Assembly (NCBI GenBank): GCA_007127165.1
Contig: SKZV01000128.1
Span: forward strand, 1 to 34,400
Direction of reading: 5' to 3'
Length of the DNA: 34,400 bases
Origin: Rhodovibrio sp.
GTDB lineage: Bacteria; Pseudomonadota; Alphaproteobacteria; Kiloniellales; Rhodovibrionaceae
Both the position numbers and the translations under genes were made by a program. Of this stretch, positions 7,622 through 15,247 are shown piece by piece. The number at the start of each line of letters is the position of its first letter. The first letter of the stretch is position 1. The notes below the pieces were generated by a model. That model was not told the origin of the DNA. It ran no database searches and saw only the letters and a list, made by a program, of their open reading frames with translations.

Positions 7622-8344
7622 CTAATACGCGCGAACGATCTCGCCGTGGCGCGTGCAGTCCGGGCTGGCGAGATCGACGAAGGTTTCGGTGATGCTGGCT
7701 GGGTCGGGAAGCTGGTTCGGATCTTCGCCGGGAAATGCCTGCGCGCGCATTCCGGTGCGGATCACGCCGGGATCGAGGATATTGGCCTTGATGCGGGTCT
7801 TGTGCAACTCGGCCGCCCAAATCCGAACCATCTGTTCCAGTGCCGCCTTCGAGGCGCCGTAGGGGCCGAAATAGGCGAAGGGTGCACGGGCCGCGCCGCT
7901 GGTCACAAAAACCGCACGCCCCGCGTCGGAACGGCGCAGCAGCGGGTCGAGCGAGCGGATCAACCGGAAGTTGGCCGTAACGTTGACGTCCATGACCTCC
8001 TGAAAGACCTTGGGGTCGACATGGCCGAGCGGGCTGAGCTGGCCCAGAAGTCCGGCGTTCCCGACCAGGATATCGAGCTTGCCGTGCCGTTCGTAAAGGC
8101 TCGCGCCCAGCCGGTCGAGCGCGTCGTAATCGCGCAAGTCCAGGGGCGCCAGCGTGGCCGGAGCCGCGCCAAGCGCCTGAATTCGGTCGTCAAGTTCTTC
8201 CAATCCGCCTTGTGTGCGGGCGATCAGGACAAGCTGAGCCCCCTCGCGGGCAAAGCGCTCGGCGACGGCCGCGCCGATTCCTCGTGATGCCCCCGTGATC
8301 ACCGCAGTGCGCCCGGCCAGACGGCCATTCTGTTGCGCGTTCAT
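7622..8344 (-). CDS. SDR family NAD(P)-dependent oxidoreductase (YciK-like)
   Basis: The protein has 240 residues in a classical short-chain dehydrogenase fold. The cofactor motif is TGASRGIG (residues about 18-25), followed by DILVGNAG and DVNVTANF. The active site is Ser in FVTSGAARAPFAYFGPY with Tyr and Lys in YGASKAALEQM. The segment ARTQGGLEELDD is characteristic of a group close to YciK and FabG-like reductases. The physiological substrate is unknown. Its ATG overlaps the stop of the upstream DUF2937 gene (ATGA at 8341-8344), so it is translated as the last gene of the cvpA-purF-DUF2937 cluster. That position is context only and says nothing firm about a purine role. Confidence 0.9.
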   Translation of the reverse strand: MNAQQNGRLAGRTAVITGASRGIGAAVAERFAREGAQLVLIARTQGGLEELDDRIQALGAAPATLAPLDLRDYDALDRLGASLYERHGKLDILVGNAGLLGQLSPLGHVDPKVFQEVMDVNVTANFRLIRSLDPLLRRSDAGRAVFVTSGAARAPFAYFGPYGASKAALEQMVRIWAAELHKTRIKANILDPGVIRTGMRAQAFPGEDPNQLPDPASITETFVDLASPDCTRHGEIVRAY

Positions 8345-8883
8345 ACACCCTCGCCTCGTTTTTCTTCACCGCGGCTCCGCATCCCGCGTGCGCGCAGCCG
8401 GTTCCGCAAGAGGACGAGCGGGCGCTCGCTGATCCAGGCGAAAACGATCCCGATCAGCACGCCCGCGCCCGCATAGCCCAGCCCCTGCATCGAAAGCGGC
8501 AGGGCCGGGGTGAAGTCGTAGAGTGCCGCCTGCGCCGTGTCAGCCCGTAAATGCATGAAAAAGACGGCGGGCCGCTCAAAAACATCCGCCGTCCGCAGCG
8601 CCGTATAGGCCGCTTCCAGATTTTGCAGGGCCTCGTAAGTCGTGCGCGCGCCGGGTTCCCATTCTTGGCTGTATTCGTCCCCGTGTTCGGCAACCTCGTC
8701 CAAGTATTCTGAGACCGAGAGTCCCCTGTTCCGGGCGCTTTCCACCACCCCGGCAATATCCATGCGCGCCTGGTCCAGTTGACCGGAAACCCTTTGAAGG
8801 TACTGGGTGTAGAACGCGGGAAACTGCGCCGAGGCAGCTGCGCCCAGGCTTGCACAGACGCCGTTGTAAACTCGGCCCAGCAT
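8341..8883 (-). CDS. DUF2937 family membrane protein
   Basis: The protein has 180 residues. An N-terminal hydrophobic or amphipathic stretch (YNGVCASLGAAASAQFPAFY) is followed by a helical, probably extracytoplasmic region with many Gln/Glu/Tyr residues (QYLQRVSGQLDQARMDIAG). A C-terminal membrane segment (GLGYAGAGVLIGIVFAWI) precedes a basic cytoplasmic tail (RNRLRARGMRSRGEEKR). This fits DUF2937, a family of unknown function I know from alphaproteobacteria. It starts 28 bases after purF and overlaps the SDR by ATGA, so it is probably part of the same transcript. Its function is not known. Confidence 0.8.
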   Translation of the reverse strand: MLGRVYNGVCASLGAAASAQFPAFYTQYLQRVSGQLDQARMDIAGVVESARNRGLSVSEYLDEVAEHGDEYSQEWEPGARTTYEALQNLEAAYTALRTADVFERPAVFFMHLRADTAQAALYDFTPALPLSMQGLGYAGAGVLIGIVFAWISERPLVLLRNRLRARGMRSRGEEKRGEGV

Positions 8884-8911
8884 CCTCCGTCCGGTCCTGC
8901 TGCGCGCGCTC

Positions 8912-10390
8912 TCAACCGCTTTCGGTCAGGAGCGACAACTGGTTAGAAAGGGTTTCCTTGTCGTCTTGGTCGATCAGCCGAATCGGGTAGTCGCCAGTGA
9001 AGCAGGCATCGCAGTACTGCGGCTCCACCGCGTTGCGGCCTTCTTCGCCCATCGCACGGTAGAGCCCGTCGAAGGAAATGAAGGCGAGGCTGTCGCAGCC
9101 GATCAACTTCGCCATGCCCTCGACATCGTACCGCGCGGCCAGGAGTTCATTTTCGCTTGGCGTGTCGATCCCGTAGAAGCAGGGATGGCGGGTCGGGGGC
9201 GCGGCGATACGCATGTGCACTTCGGCGGCTCCGGCTTGGCGCACCATGTTCACGATCTTCGCCGAAGTGGTGCCGCGCACGATGGAATCGTCCACGAGCA
9301 CGACTCGCTTGCCACGAATGCAGGCGAGATTGGCGTTGTGTTTCAGCTTCACGCCCAGATGCCGGATCGAATCCGTGGGTTCGATGAAGGTCCGCCCCAC
9401 GTAGTGGTTGCGGATAATTCCCAGTTCGAAAGGGATACCCGCCCACTGAGAATAGCCGAGCGCCGCCGGAACGCCGGAGTCCGGGACCGGAATGACGGTG
9501 TCTGCCGGGACGTGACTCTCGCGCGCCAGTTCCATGCCGATCCGCTTGCGGGCTTCGTAAACGCTGGTGCCGTCCACCACCGAATCCGGCCGGGAGAAAT
9601 AGATATATTCGAAAACGCAGAACCGCTGCTTGGTCGGCGGGAAGGGGTTGAGCGTGCGCAGGCCGGTGTCGTCGATCACCACCATCTCGCCCGGCGCGAC
9701 GTCGCGGATGAACTCCGCGTCGATGATGTCCAGCGCACAGGTCTCCGACGCGAGAATATAGCTGTCGCCGAGCTTGCCCAACACCAGCGGCCGCACACCG
9801 AGAGGATCGCGCACGCCGATCACTTCCTTCGAAGTCATGGCCACGAAGGAATAGGCGCCTTCGATCTGCCGCAGCGCGTGGATCATTCGCTCGATCACGG
9901 TGTTCGCCGGGGCGGTCGCCATTAGGTGGATCACCACCTCGGTGTCGGTGGTGGACTGAAACAGCGAGCCGCGATGCACTAGTTCGCGCCGCAGCTTCCG
10001 CGCGTTGGTCAGGTTGCCGTTGTGAGCCAGCGCGAAGCCGCCGAATTCCAGATCGGCGAACAGCGGCTGAACGTTGCGCAGCGCCGTTTCGCCCGTCGTT
10101 GCGTAGCGGTTGTGGCCGATGGCCGCGTGGCCTTCCAGCCGGTTCATGATCTGCGGCTTGTCAAAGATATCGCCGACCTGTCCGACGTCGCGGTGCGCAT
10201 TGAAATGATTGTTCTTGAGGCTGACGATCCCCGCAGCCTCCTGGCCGCGATGCTGCAAGGCGTGCAGGCCCAGCGCCGTATGCTTGGCCGCATCCGCATT
10301 GCCGTGGATCGCGAATACGCCGCACTCCTCGTGTAGCTTGTCGTCGTCCCCGTCAGGGGAGTCGTTCTGGAAGGGGTGCATAATCCTCAT
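8912..10390 (-). CDS. purF: Amidophosphoribosyltransferase PurF
   Basis: The protein has 492 residues and catalyses the first committed step of purine synthesis, glutamine + PRPP to phosphoribosylamine. Cys23 (EECGVFAIHG) is the glutaminase nucleophile, exposed after removal of a 22-residue propeptide. The Ntn domain shows HRGQEAAG and GHNRYAT; the PRPP-binding loop is VVLVDDSIVRGTTS (363-376). Cys258 (FCVFEY), Cys404 (PCFYGID), Cys460 and Cys463 (CDACF) match the four ligands of the Fe-S cluster in the Bacillus-type enzyme, so this is the cluster-containing class. The ATG overlaps the cvpA stop (ATGA, 10387-10390). A second ATG three codons later is possible. Confidence 0.97.
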   Translation of the reverse strand: MRIMHPFQNDSPDGDDDKLHEECGVFAIHGNADAAKHTALGLHALQHRGQEAAGIVSLKNNHFNAHRDVGQVGDIFDKPQIMNRLEGHAAIGHNRYATTGETALRNVQPLFADLEFGGFALAHNGNLTNARKLRRELVHRGSLFQSTTDTEVVIHLMATAPANTVIERMIHALRQIEGAYSFVAMTSKEVIGVRDPLGVRPLVLGKLGDSYILASETCALDIIDAEFIRDVAPGEMVVIDDTGLRTLNPFPPTKQRFCVFEYIYFSRPDSVVDGTSVYEARKRIGMELARESHVPADTVIPVPDSGVPAALGYSQWAGIPFELGIIRNHYVGRTFIEPTDSIRHLGVKLKHNANLACIRGKRVVLVDDSIVRGTTSAKIVNMVRQAGAAEVHMRIAAPPTRHPCFYGIDTPSENELLAARYDVEGMAKLIGCDSLAFISFDGLYRAMGEEGRNAVEPQYCDACFTGDYPIRLIDQDDKETLSNQLSLLTESG

Positions 10391-11082
10391 CCGCCCTCGT
10401 TGTCGGAACCCGTCAGGTTTTCCAGGAGACGGTCCATATCCCTTCTCGGAGCATCTCCGTAGCCCTTGGACTCTTCCGGGGCTTCGTCCGCCGGAGCAAT
10501 TCTGGGTAGGAAATCTAACACTTCGTTGACCTCGTTTGCACGCTCCGCGCTCCGCCGCGCCGAGCCGGCAGCGTTTCGCCCGTCCTGTTGCAGATGCTCG
10601 GGCAGGGCAGAGGCCAGAACCTCGCCACTGATCTCGACCAGCCTTTTACTCTTCGCCTCCTGAACCCATTGCGGGCGTTCGTCCGGATCGGGAATCGCCC
10701 AAGTCATCACCAGCCATGCCGCCGCAACGATCACCACGCCGCGCAGCAGCCCGAAGACCAGCCCGAGCGACCGGTCCAGTGCGCCCAGCGACGACCTCTG
10801 GACCCGCCCGGAAAGCATTCGCGTGAAAACCGCGAGCACCACTAAGACGACCAGAAAGATCGCCACGCCGCCCAGGATGTCCGCCAGAAGGTCGATTGCG
10901 ATGATTTCTCGTGCGTAGGGCTGTATATGAGGAAAGCCATAAAGGGTTACAAGGATCGCCCCCACCCATGCGCCGATCGCCAGCACTTCATGCACGAACC
11001 CGCGCATGAAGGCGAAGATGGCGGAGATCGCCAGCACCGCCAGGACCACGATATCGACAGCATTGATCGCCAGATCGCTCAT
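10387..11082 (-). CDS. cvpA: CvpA family membrane protein
   Basis: The protein has 231 residues and four predicted membrane segments (IVVLAVLAISAIFAFMRGFV; GAWVGAILVTLYGF; GGVAIFLVVLVVLAVF; LGLVFGLLRGVVIVAAAWLV). RGFVHEVLAIGAWVGA is the family hallmark. A Ser/Glu/Arg-rich cytoplasmic tail of about 80 residues follows. CvpA was named for colicin V production and is linked in enterobacteria to envelope stress tolerance; its molecular function is unsettled. The cvpA-purF pairing is conserved across proteobacteria and is translationally coupled here. It lies 39 bases downstream of radA and may share its transcript. Confidence 0.93.
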   Translation of the reverse strand: MSDLAINAVDIVVLAVLAISAIFAFMRGFVHEVLAIGAWVGAILVTLYGFPHIQPYAREIIAIDLLADILGGVAIFLVVLVVLAVFTRMLSGRVQRSSLGALDRSLGLVFGLLRGVVIVAAAWLVMTWAIPDPDERPQWVQEAKSKRLVEISGEVLASALPEHLQQDGRNAAGSARRSAERANEVNEVLDFLPRIAPADEAPEESKGYGDAPRRDMDRLLENLTGSDNEGG

Positions 11083-11121
11083 TACCTATCCGTCTTCGCT
11101 GCCTTGCGGGCGCTCGTCATG

Positions 11122-12510
11122 TCAGGCTTCCGCTTCGAAGCGGGCGACCAGATCGTCCAGATGCGCGATCTCGTCCACGGCGATCTCGACCTGCGGCGCC
11201 TTGCGGCCACTCGGGCGCGGCGGGCTCCAGGCGGCGGCGAAGCCCAGCTTGGCCGCTTCCTTCAGCCGCTGCTCGGCTTGTCCCACCGCGCGCACCTCTC
11301 CGGACAGACCGATTTCGCCAAACAGCACCGCATCCTCCGGTACCGGCCGATCCGCGCGGGCCGACAGTAACGCCGCCGCAACGGCGAGGTCCGCCGCAGG
11401 CTCGCCGACTCGCAATCCGCCTGCCACGTTCAGATATACGTCTTTGCCTGCGAGTAAAACCCCGCATCGCGCTTCAAGCACGGCGAGCACCATCGACAGG
11501 CGGCTCGTTTCCCATCCAACGACCGCGCGCCGCGGCGTCGCGAGGGGCGAGTTCGAGACCAGCGCCTGAATTTCCACGAGCACCGGGCGCGTGCCCTCCA
11601 TCCCCGCAAAGACCGCCGCCCCGGACACCCGCCCGCGCCGCTCCGCCAGGAACAGCGCCGAGGGGTTGGCAACCTCGCCCAGACCGGCGTCGGTCATTTC
11701 GAACACGCCGATTTCGTCGATTGCGCCGTAGCGGTTCTTGACCGCCCGCAGGATGCGGAACTGGTGACCGCGCTCGCCCTCGAAATAAAGGACGGTGTCC
11801 ACCATGTGCTCCAGCACCTTCGGACCCGCGATCATGCCTTCCTTGGTGACGTGACCGACCAGCAGCAGCGTGAATCCCCGCTGCTTGGCGAGGCGGATCA
11901 ATTCCTGCGCGCTGGCCCGGACTTGGCCCACGGTGCCGGGGGCGGAGTCCATCGCGTCGATGTACATCGTTTGGATCGAGTCGATGACCACCACCTGCGG
12001 CGCGTCGGGGCCGTCCAGCGTCGCCACGATGTCGCGAACCGAGGTCGCCGCTGCCAGTTGCACCGGGGCCGAGGCGAGGCCGAGCCTGCGGGCGCGCAAC
12101 CGCACTTGATCGATGGATTCTTCGCCGGAGATGTAAGCGCAACTCGTACTCGGCTGTTGCGAGAGGAATGCCGCGGCTTGCAGGGCCAGGGTCGACTTGC
12201 CGATGCCGGGATCTCCGCCGATCAGGAGCGCGGAACCGGGCACGAGGCCGCCGCCGCAAACCCGGTCGAACTCGCCGATGCCCGAAACCCGCCGCGCCGC
12301 CTCCGCGCTGTCGCCCTCGAGCGGGACGAAGCTGACGCCCCGGCCGCGTTTCGCGCTCCGCCGTGCCCCGCCGAGACCGCCGGGCGGTCCTTCCGACACG
12401 GTTTCTTCCAGCAGCGTGTTCCAGGCGCCGCAACCCTCGCAGCGGCCCATCCACTTTGCGTGGATCGCGCCGCATTCCTGGCAAACATAGTGAATTTTGG
12501 CCTTAGCCAC
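11122..12510 (-). CDS. radA: DNA repair protein RadA
   Basis: The protein has 462 residues. The N-terminal zinc finger has Cys10, Cys13, Cys24 and Cys27 (CQECG...CEGCG). A RecA-like ATPase follows, with Walker A GGDPGIGKST (98-107) and Walker B VVVIDSIQTM. The RadA-specific motif, usually KNRFG, is KNRYG here (258-262), a conservative change. The C-terminal Lon-protease-like domain includes LNVAGGLRVGEPAADLAVA and ends near LDDLVARFEAEA. RadA promotes branch migration of recombination intermediates. It lies between mlaF and cvpA, 27 bases after mlaF, consistent with one long minus-strand transcript. Confidence 0.96.
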   Translation of the reverse strand: MAKAKIHYVCQECGAIHAKWMGRCEGCGAWNTLLEETVSEGPPGGLGGARRSAKRGRGVSFVPLEGDSAEAARRVSGIGEFDRVCGGGLVPGSALLIGGDPGIGKSTLALQAAAFLSQQPSTSCAYISGEESIDQVRLRARRLGLASAPVQLAAATSVRDIVATLDGPDAPQVVVIDSIQTMYIDAMDSAPGTVGQVRASAQELIRLAKQRGFTLLLVGHVTKEGMIAGPKVLEHMVDTVLYFEGERGHQFRILRAVKNRYGAIDEIGVFEMTDAGLGEVANPSALFLAERRGRVSGAAVFAGMEGTRPVLVEIQALVSNSPLATPRRAVVGWETSRLSMVLAVLEARCGVLLAGKDVYLNVAGGLRVGEPAADLAVAAALLSARADRPVPEDAVLFGEIGLSGEVRAVGQAEQRLKEAAKLGFAAAWSPPRPSGRKAPQVEIAVDEIAHLDDLVARFEAEA

Positions 12511-12537
12511 TCTGGGCCTCCGAGGAGCGGCCGGCGT

Positions 12538-13341
12538 TCAGGGCCGCAGCACCGGCATCGCGATCGGGCCTTCGGCGTGCCCGTGGATGAACTGTTTTAC
12601 GTAAGCATTATCCGTCGTGTCGATCTCCGCAACCGTGCCGCTCCAGATCAACCGGCCCTGATAAAGCATGGTGATGCGGTGGGCGATCTTGCGGGCGCTC
12701 GCCATGTCGTGGGTGATCGAAAGCGCACTCGCGCCCAGATCGTGGACGATTTGAACGATCAGGTCGTTGATCACGTCGCCCATGATCGGGTCGAGCCCGG
12801 TGGTGGGCTCGTCGAAAAACACGATCTCGGGGTTGGTCGCGATGGCGCGGGCGAGGCCGACGCGCTTCTTCATCCCTCCCGACAATTCCGCCGGAAAGAG
12901 CCCCGCGACCTCTTCATCGAGGCCGACCGCCGCCAGCTTTTGCAGCGCGATCTTGTGCGCCTCCTTCTTGTTCATCCGGTCGCCCTCGATGAGCCCGAAG
13001 GCGACGTTTTCCCAGACCGGAAGGGAATCGAAGAGCGCCGCGTTCTGGAACAGCATGCCGAACTTCCGGCGCATTCGCTCCAAATCCTTGCCCCGAAGCC
13101 GCGAGACATCCTCGCCATCCACCTCGATAAGCCCCTCATCGGGGCGGAGCAGCCCCAGAATGCATTTCAGAAGTACGGACTTGCCGGTTCCGGAGCCGCC
13201 GATCACGACGATGGATTCGCCCTCGCCAATGTCCAGGTCGATCCCGCGAAGGACATGGTTGTCGCCGAACGACTTCTTCACTCCGCGAAGGCGGATCTTG
13301 GGAGTTTTACCTTGCCCGTCGGCGGCCTTCTCCTGGTTCAT
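12538..13341 (-). CDS. mlaF: Phospholipid ABC transporter ATP-binding protein MlaF
   Basis: The protein has 267 residues and is an ABC ATPase of the Mla/Ttg2 type. It shows Walker A GGSGTGKSVLLK, Q-loop LFQNAALFDSL, the signature LSGGMKKRVGLARAI, Walker B EIVFFDEPTTGLDP, and the H-loop SITHDM. MRRKFGMLFQNAALFDSL and DDIxxP-like spacing are typical of MlaF. It should power the MlaE permease to move phospholipids between the inner and outer membranes. The start is ATG 13341 (MNQEKAADG), overlapping the mlaE stop as ATGA at 13338-13341; the open frame upstream is antisense to nothing and lacks family similarity. The MCE protein MlaD and the carrier MlaC are not in this window. Confidence 0.94.
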   Translation of the reverse strand: MNQEKAADGQGKTPKIRLRGVKKSFGDNHVLRGIDLDIGEGESIVVIGGSGTGKSVLLKCILGLLRPDEGLIEVDGEDVSRLRGKDLERMRRKFGMLFQNAALFDSLPVWENVAFGLIEGDRMNKKEAHKIALQKLAAVGLDEEVAGLFPAELSGGMKKRVGLARAIATNPEIVFFDEPTTGLDPIMGDVINDLIVQIVHDLGASALSITHDMASARKIAHRITMLYQGRLIWSGTVAEIDTTDNAYVKQFIHGHAEGPIAMPVLRP

Positions 13342-14111
13342 CGTGCGAAGAACAACTCGGTGATGACATAGTTGAAGGAGAGGATCAGGATCGAGGCGGA
13401 AACCACGGCGTTCGTAGTGGCCGCGCCGACGCCCTGCGCGCCGCCTTGCGAGTTGTAACCGTGGTAACACCCCATCAGCGCGATCAGGAAGCCGAAGACG
13501 GCAGCCTTGACGAGTCCCGAAATCACGTCCATCGGCTCCAGAAAAGCGCGCGCGTTCTGCAGGTAAGCTCCGGCGCTGAAGTCCAGCTTGTAGGTGCCGA
13601 TCAGATAGCCGCCGAACACTCCGATGATGTCGGCGATCAGCACCAGGATCGGCAAACAGATGACTCCGGCCACCAGACGCGGCGCGATCAGGTACTTGAA
13701 GGGGTTGGTTGCCAAAGTGGTGAGCGCGTCGATCTGCTCGGTCACGCGCATGGTGCCGATCTCGGCCGCCATCGCCGCGCCGATCCGCCCGGCGACCATC
13801 AGCCCCGCCAGCACTGGACCCAACTCACGCGTGATCGACACCACGACGACCTGCGGAATGACGGACTCAGCCTGAAAGCGTGCGAAGCCGGTGTGCGTTT
13901 GCAGCGTCAGCACCATGCCGGTGAAGATCGCCGTCAGGCCGACCACGGGCAGGGAATAGTAGCCGATCTCCACCATCTGGCGCAGCAGGTTGCGGCCGTA
14001 GAACGGAGGCCGGACACAGTGGGACAACGCCACTCCGGTAAAGATGGCGAGGCGTCCGACAGCGGCGAGAAAGGCCAGGAACGTGCGGCCGATAAGCTGG
14101 ATAAACCCCAT
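13338..14111 (-). CDS. mlaE: MlaE family phospholipid ABC transporter permease
   Basis: The protein has about 257 residues and several membrane segments. The family core is YYSLPVVGLTAIFTGMVLTL, the conserved ITRELGPVLAGLMVAGRIGA, and MAAEIGTMRVTEQIDALTTL. A conserved C-terminal helix ends NYVITELFFAR. MlaE forms a dimer with two MlaF subunits in the inner membrane. I chose ATG 14111 (MGFIQLIGR), four bases after alr; an in-frame ATG at 14135 would overlap alr by 20 bases, and neither has a strong ribosome-binding site. Translational coupling to mlaF by ATGA supports a mlaE-mlaF pair. Confidence 0.93.
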   Translation of the reverse strand: MGFIQLIGRTFLAFLAAVGRLAIFTGVALSHCVRPPFYGRNLLRQMVEIGYYSLPVVGLTAIFTGMVLTLQTHTGFARFQAESVIPQVVVVSITRELGPVLAGLMVAGRIGAAMAAEIGTMRVTEQIDALTTLATNPFKYLIAPRLVAGVICLPILVLIADIIGVFGGYLIGTYKLDFSAGAYLQNARAFLEPMDVISGLVKAAVFGFLIALMGCYHGYNSQGGAQGVGAATTNAVVSASILILSFNYVITELFFAR

Positions 14112-14115
14112 TGTC

Positions 14116-15231
14116 CTAGTCGGCCCAGCCTTCATAAACCCGGTGATAGCGCGCTCCCAGCGAGGTCAGCACCTCATAGCCGATGGTCCCCGCCTCGCGT
14201 GCCAAGGCATCTGGAACGTGTTCCGCGCCCAGCAGTTCCGCAACATCGCCGGGGCGTACGGCGTCCCGGCCGAGGGCGGTCACATCCACTGTAATGGAAT
14301 CCATTGAAACCCGTCCCACGACCGGCAAGAGCTTTCCTCCGATTGCGACCTGACCCCTATTGGACAGATGGCGCATGTAACCGTCCGCATAGCCGACTGC
14401 AACCGTCGCGATCCGCGTCGGCCCCTGTGCCCGGAAGGCGGCACCGTATCCCACCCCTCGTGAGGCGTCAATCTCGCGCACCTGCATGATCCGGGCCTCC
14501 AGTCGCACCGTGCGGCGCATCGGGTTGGGCTGCGTTGGCGTCGGGTTCACGCCGTAAAGGGCGACACCCGGACGGGCAAGATCGAAATGGTACTCCGAAC
14601 CCAGGAAGACGCCCGAGGAGTTGGCAAAGGACACCGGCGCGTCCGGCAGCATGGCGAGAAACCGATGCAACCGGGCGAGCTGGATCGCGTTTTCCGGATG
14701 TTCGGGCGTATCCGCGCAGGCTAAGTGGCTGAGGATATGCGATAAAGAGACGCCCGTCAGCCGCTCCGGCGCGTCCGCCAGCGTCGCCACCTCGTCGTCC
14801 GGAAGCCCCAGTCGGCTCATCCCGGTATCGACATGGAGCGCGGCCGGAAGCTCTGTTTCCCGCCGCCGTGCAGCCTCGCTCCACAGGTCGATGTCGGCCA
14901 GCGAGTTCAGCACCGGCGTAACCCGCGCCGCCGTCAAATCCTGCTCGCACCCCGGCAAGGGCCCATTCAGGGCGAATATCGCCGTTGCCGGAAAGCCCGC
15001 CCCATCGAGAATCGGCCGCAGGGCGATGGCTTCGTCGAGCGTGGCCACGAAGAATTCACTTGCCCCGGCGCGCGCGAGCACCGGCGCGACGCGCGCGGCG
15101 CCGAGGCCGTAGCCGTCGGCCTTGACCACCGCCGCACAGGGCACGCCGCCCAATTCCAGGCACAACCGCCTGTAGTTCCAGGCAATCGCCTCCAGATCGA
15201 TGGTCAGCGTGGCGGTGGCCCAAGTGGTCAT
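14116..15231 (-). CDS. alr: Alanine racemase
   Basis: The protein has 371 residues and interconverts L- and D-alanine using PLP, supplying D-Ala for peptidoglycan. Lys37 in VVKADGYGLGA is the PLP Schiff-base lysine, and Tyr262 in RGVGYGAAFRA is the second catalytic base. LHVDTGMSRLG and VGRVSMDSITVDVT are family motifs. The start ATG 15231 (MTTWATATLTIDLEAI) matches the family; the frame is open for another 79 codons upstream, but that part overlaps dnaB and is a shadow. It lies 16 bases after dnaB, the dnaB-alr order seen in many alphaproteobacteria. Confidence 0.96.
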   Translation of the reverse strand: MTTWATATLTIDLEAIAWNYRRLCLELGGVPCAAVVKADGYGLGAARVAPVLARAGASEFFVATLDEAIALRPILDGAGFPATAIFALNGPLPGCEQDLTAARVTPVLNSLADIDLWSEAARRRETELPAALHVDTGMSRLGLPDDEVATLADAPERLTGVSLSHILSHLACADTPEHPENAIQLARLHRFLAMLPDAPVSFANSSGVFLGSEYHFDLARPGVALYGVNPTPTQPNPMRRTVRLEARIMQVREIDASRGVGYGAAFRAQGPTRIATVAVGYADGYMRHLSNRGQVAIGGKLLPVVGRVSMDSITVDVTALGRDAVRPGDVAELLGAEHVPDALAREAGTIGYEVLTSLGARYHRVYEGWAD

Positions 15232-15247
15232 GCGCGCTCGAAAAAAA

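Noticed and set aside
11764-13371. 535-codon plus-strand ORF opposite radA and mlaF
   Set aside because: It spans two real genes on the other strand and the intergenic gap between them; the product resembles no protein family.
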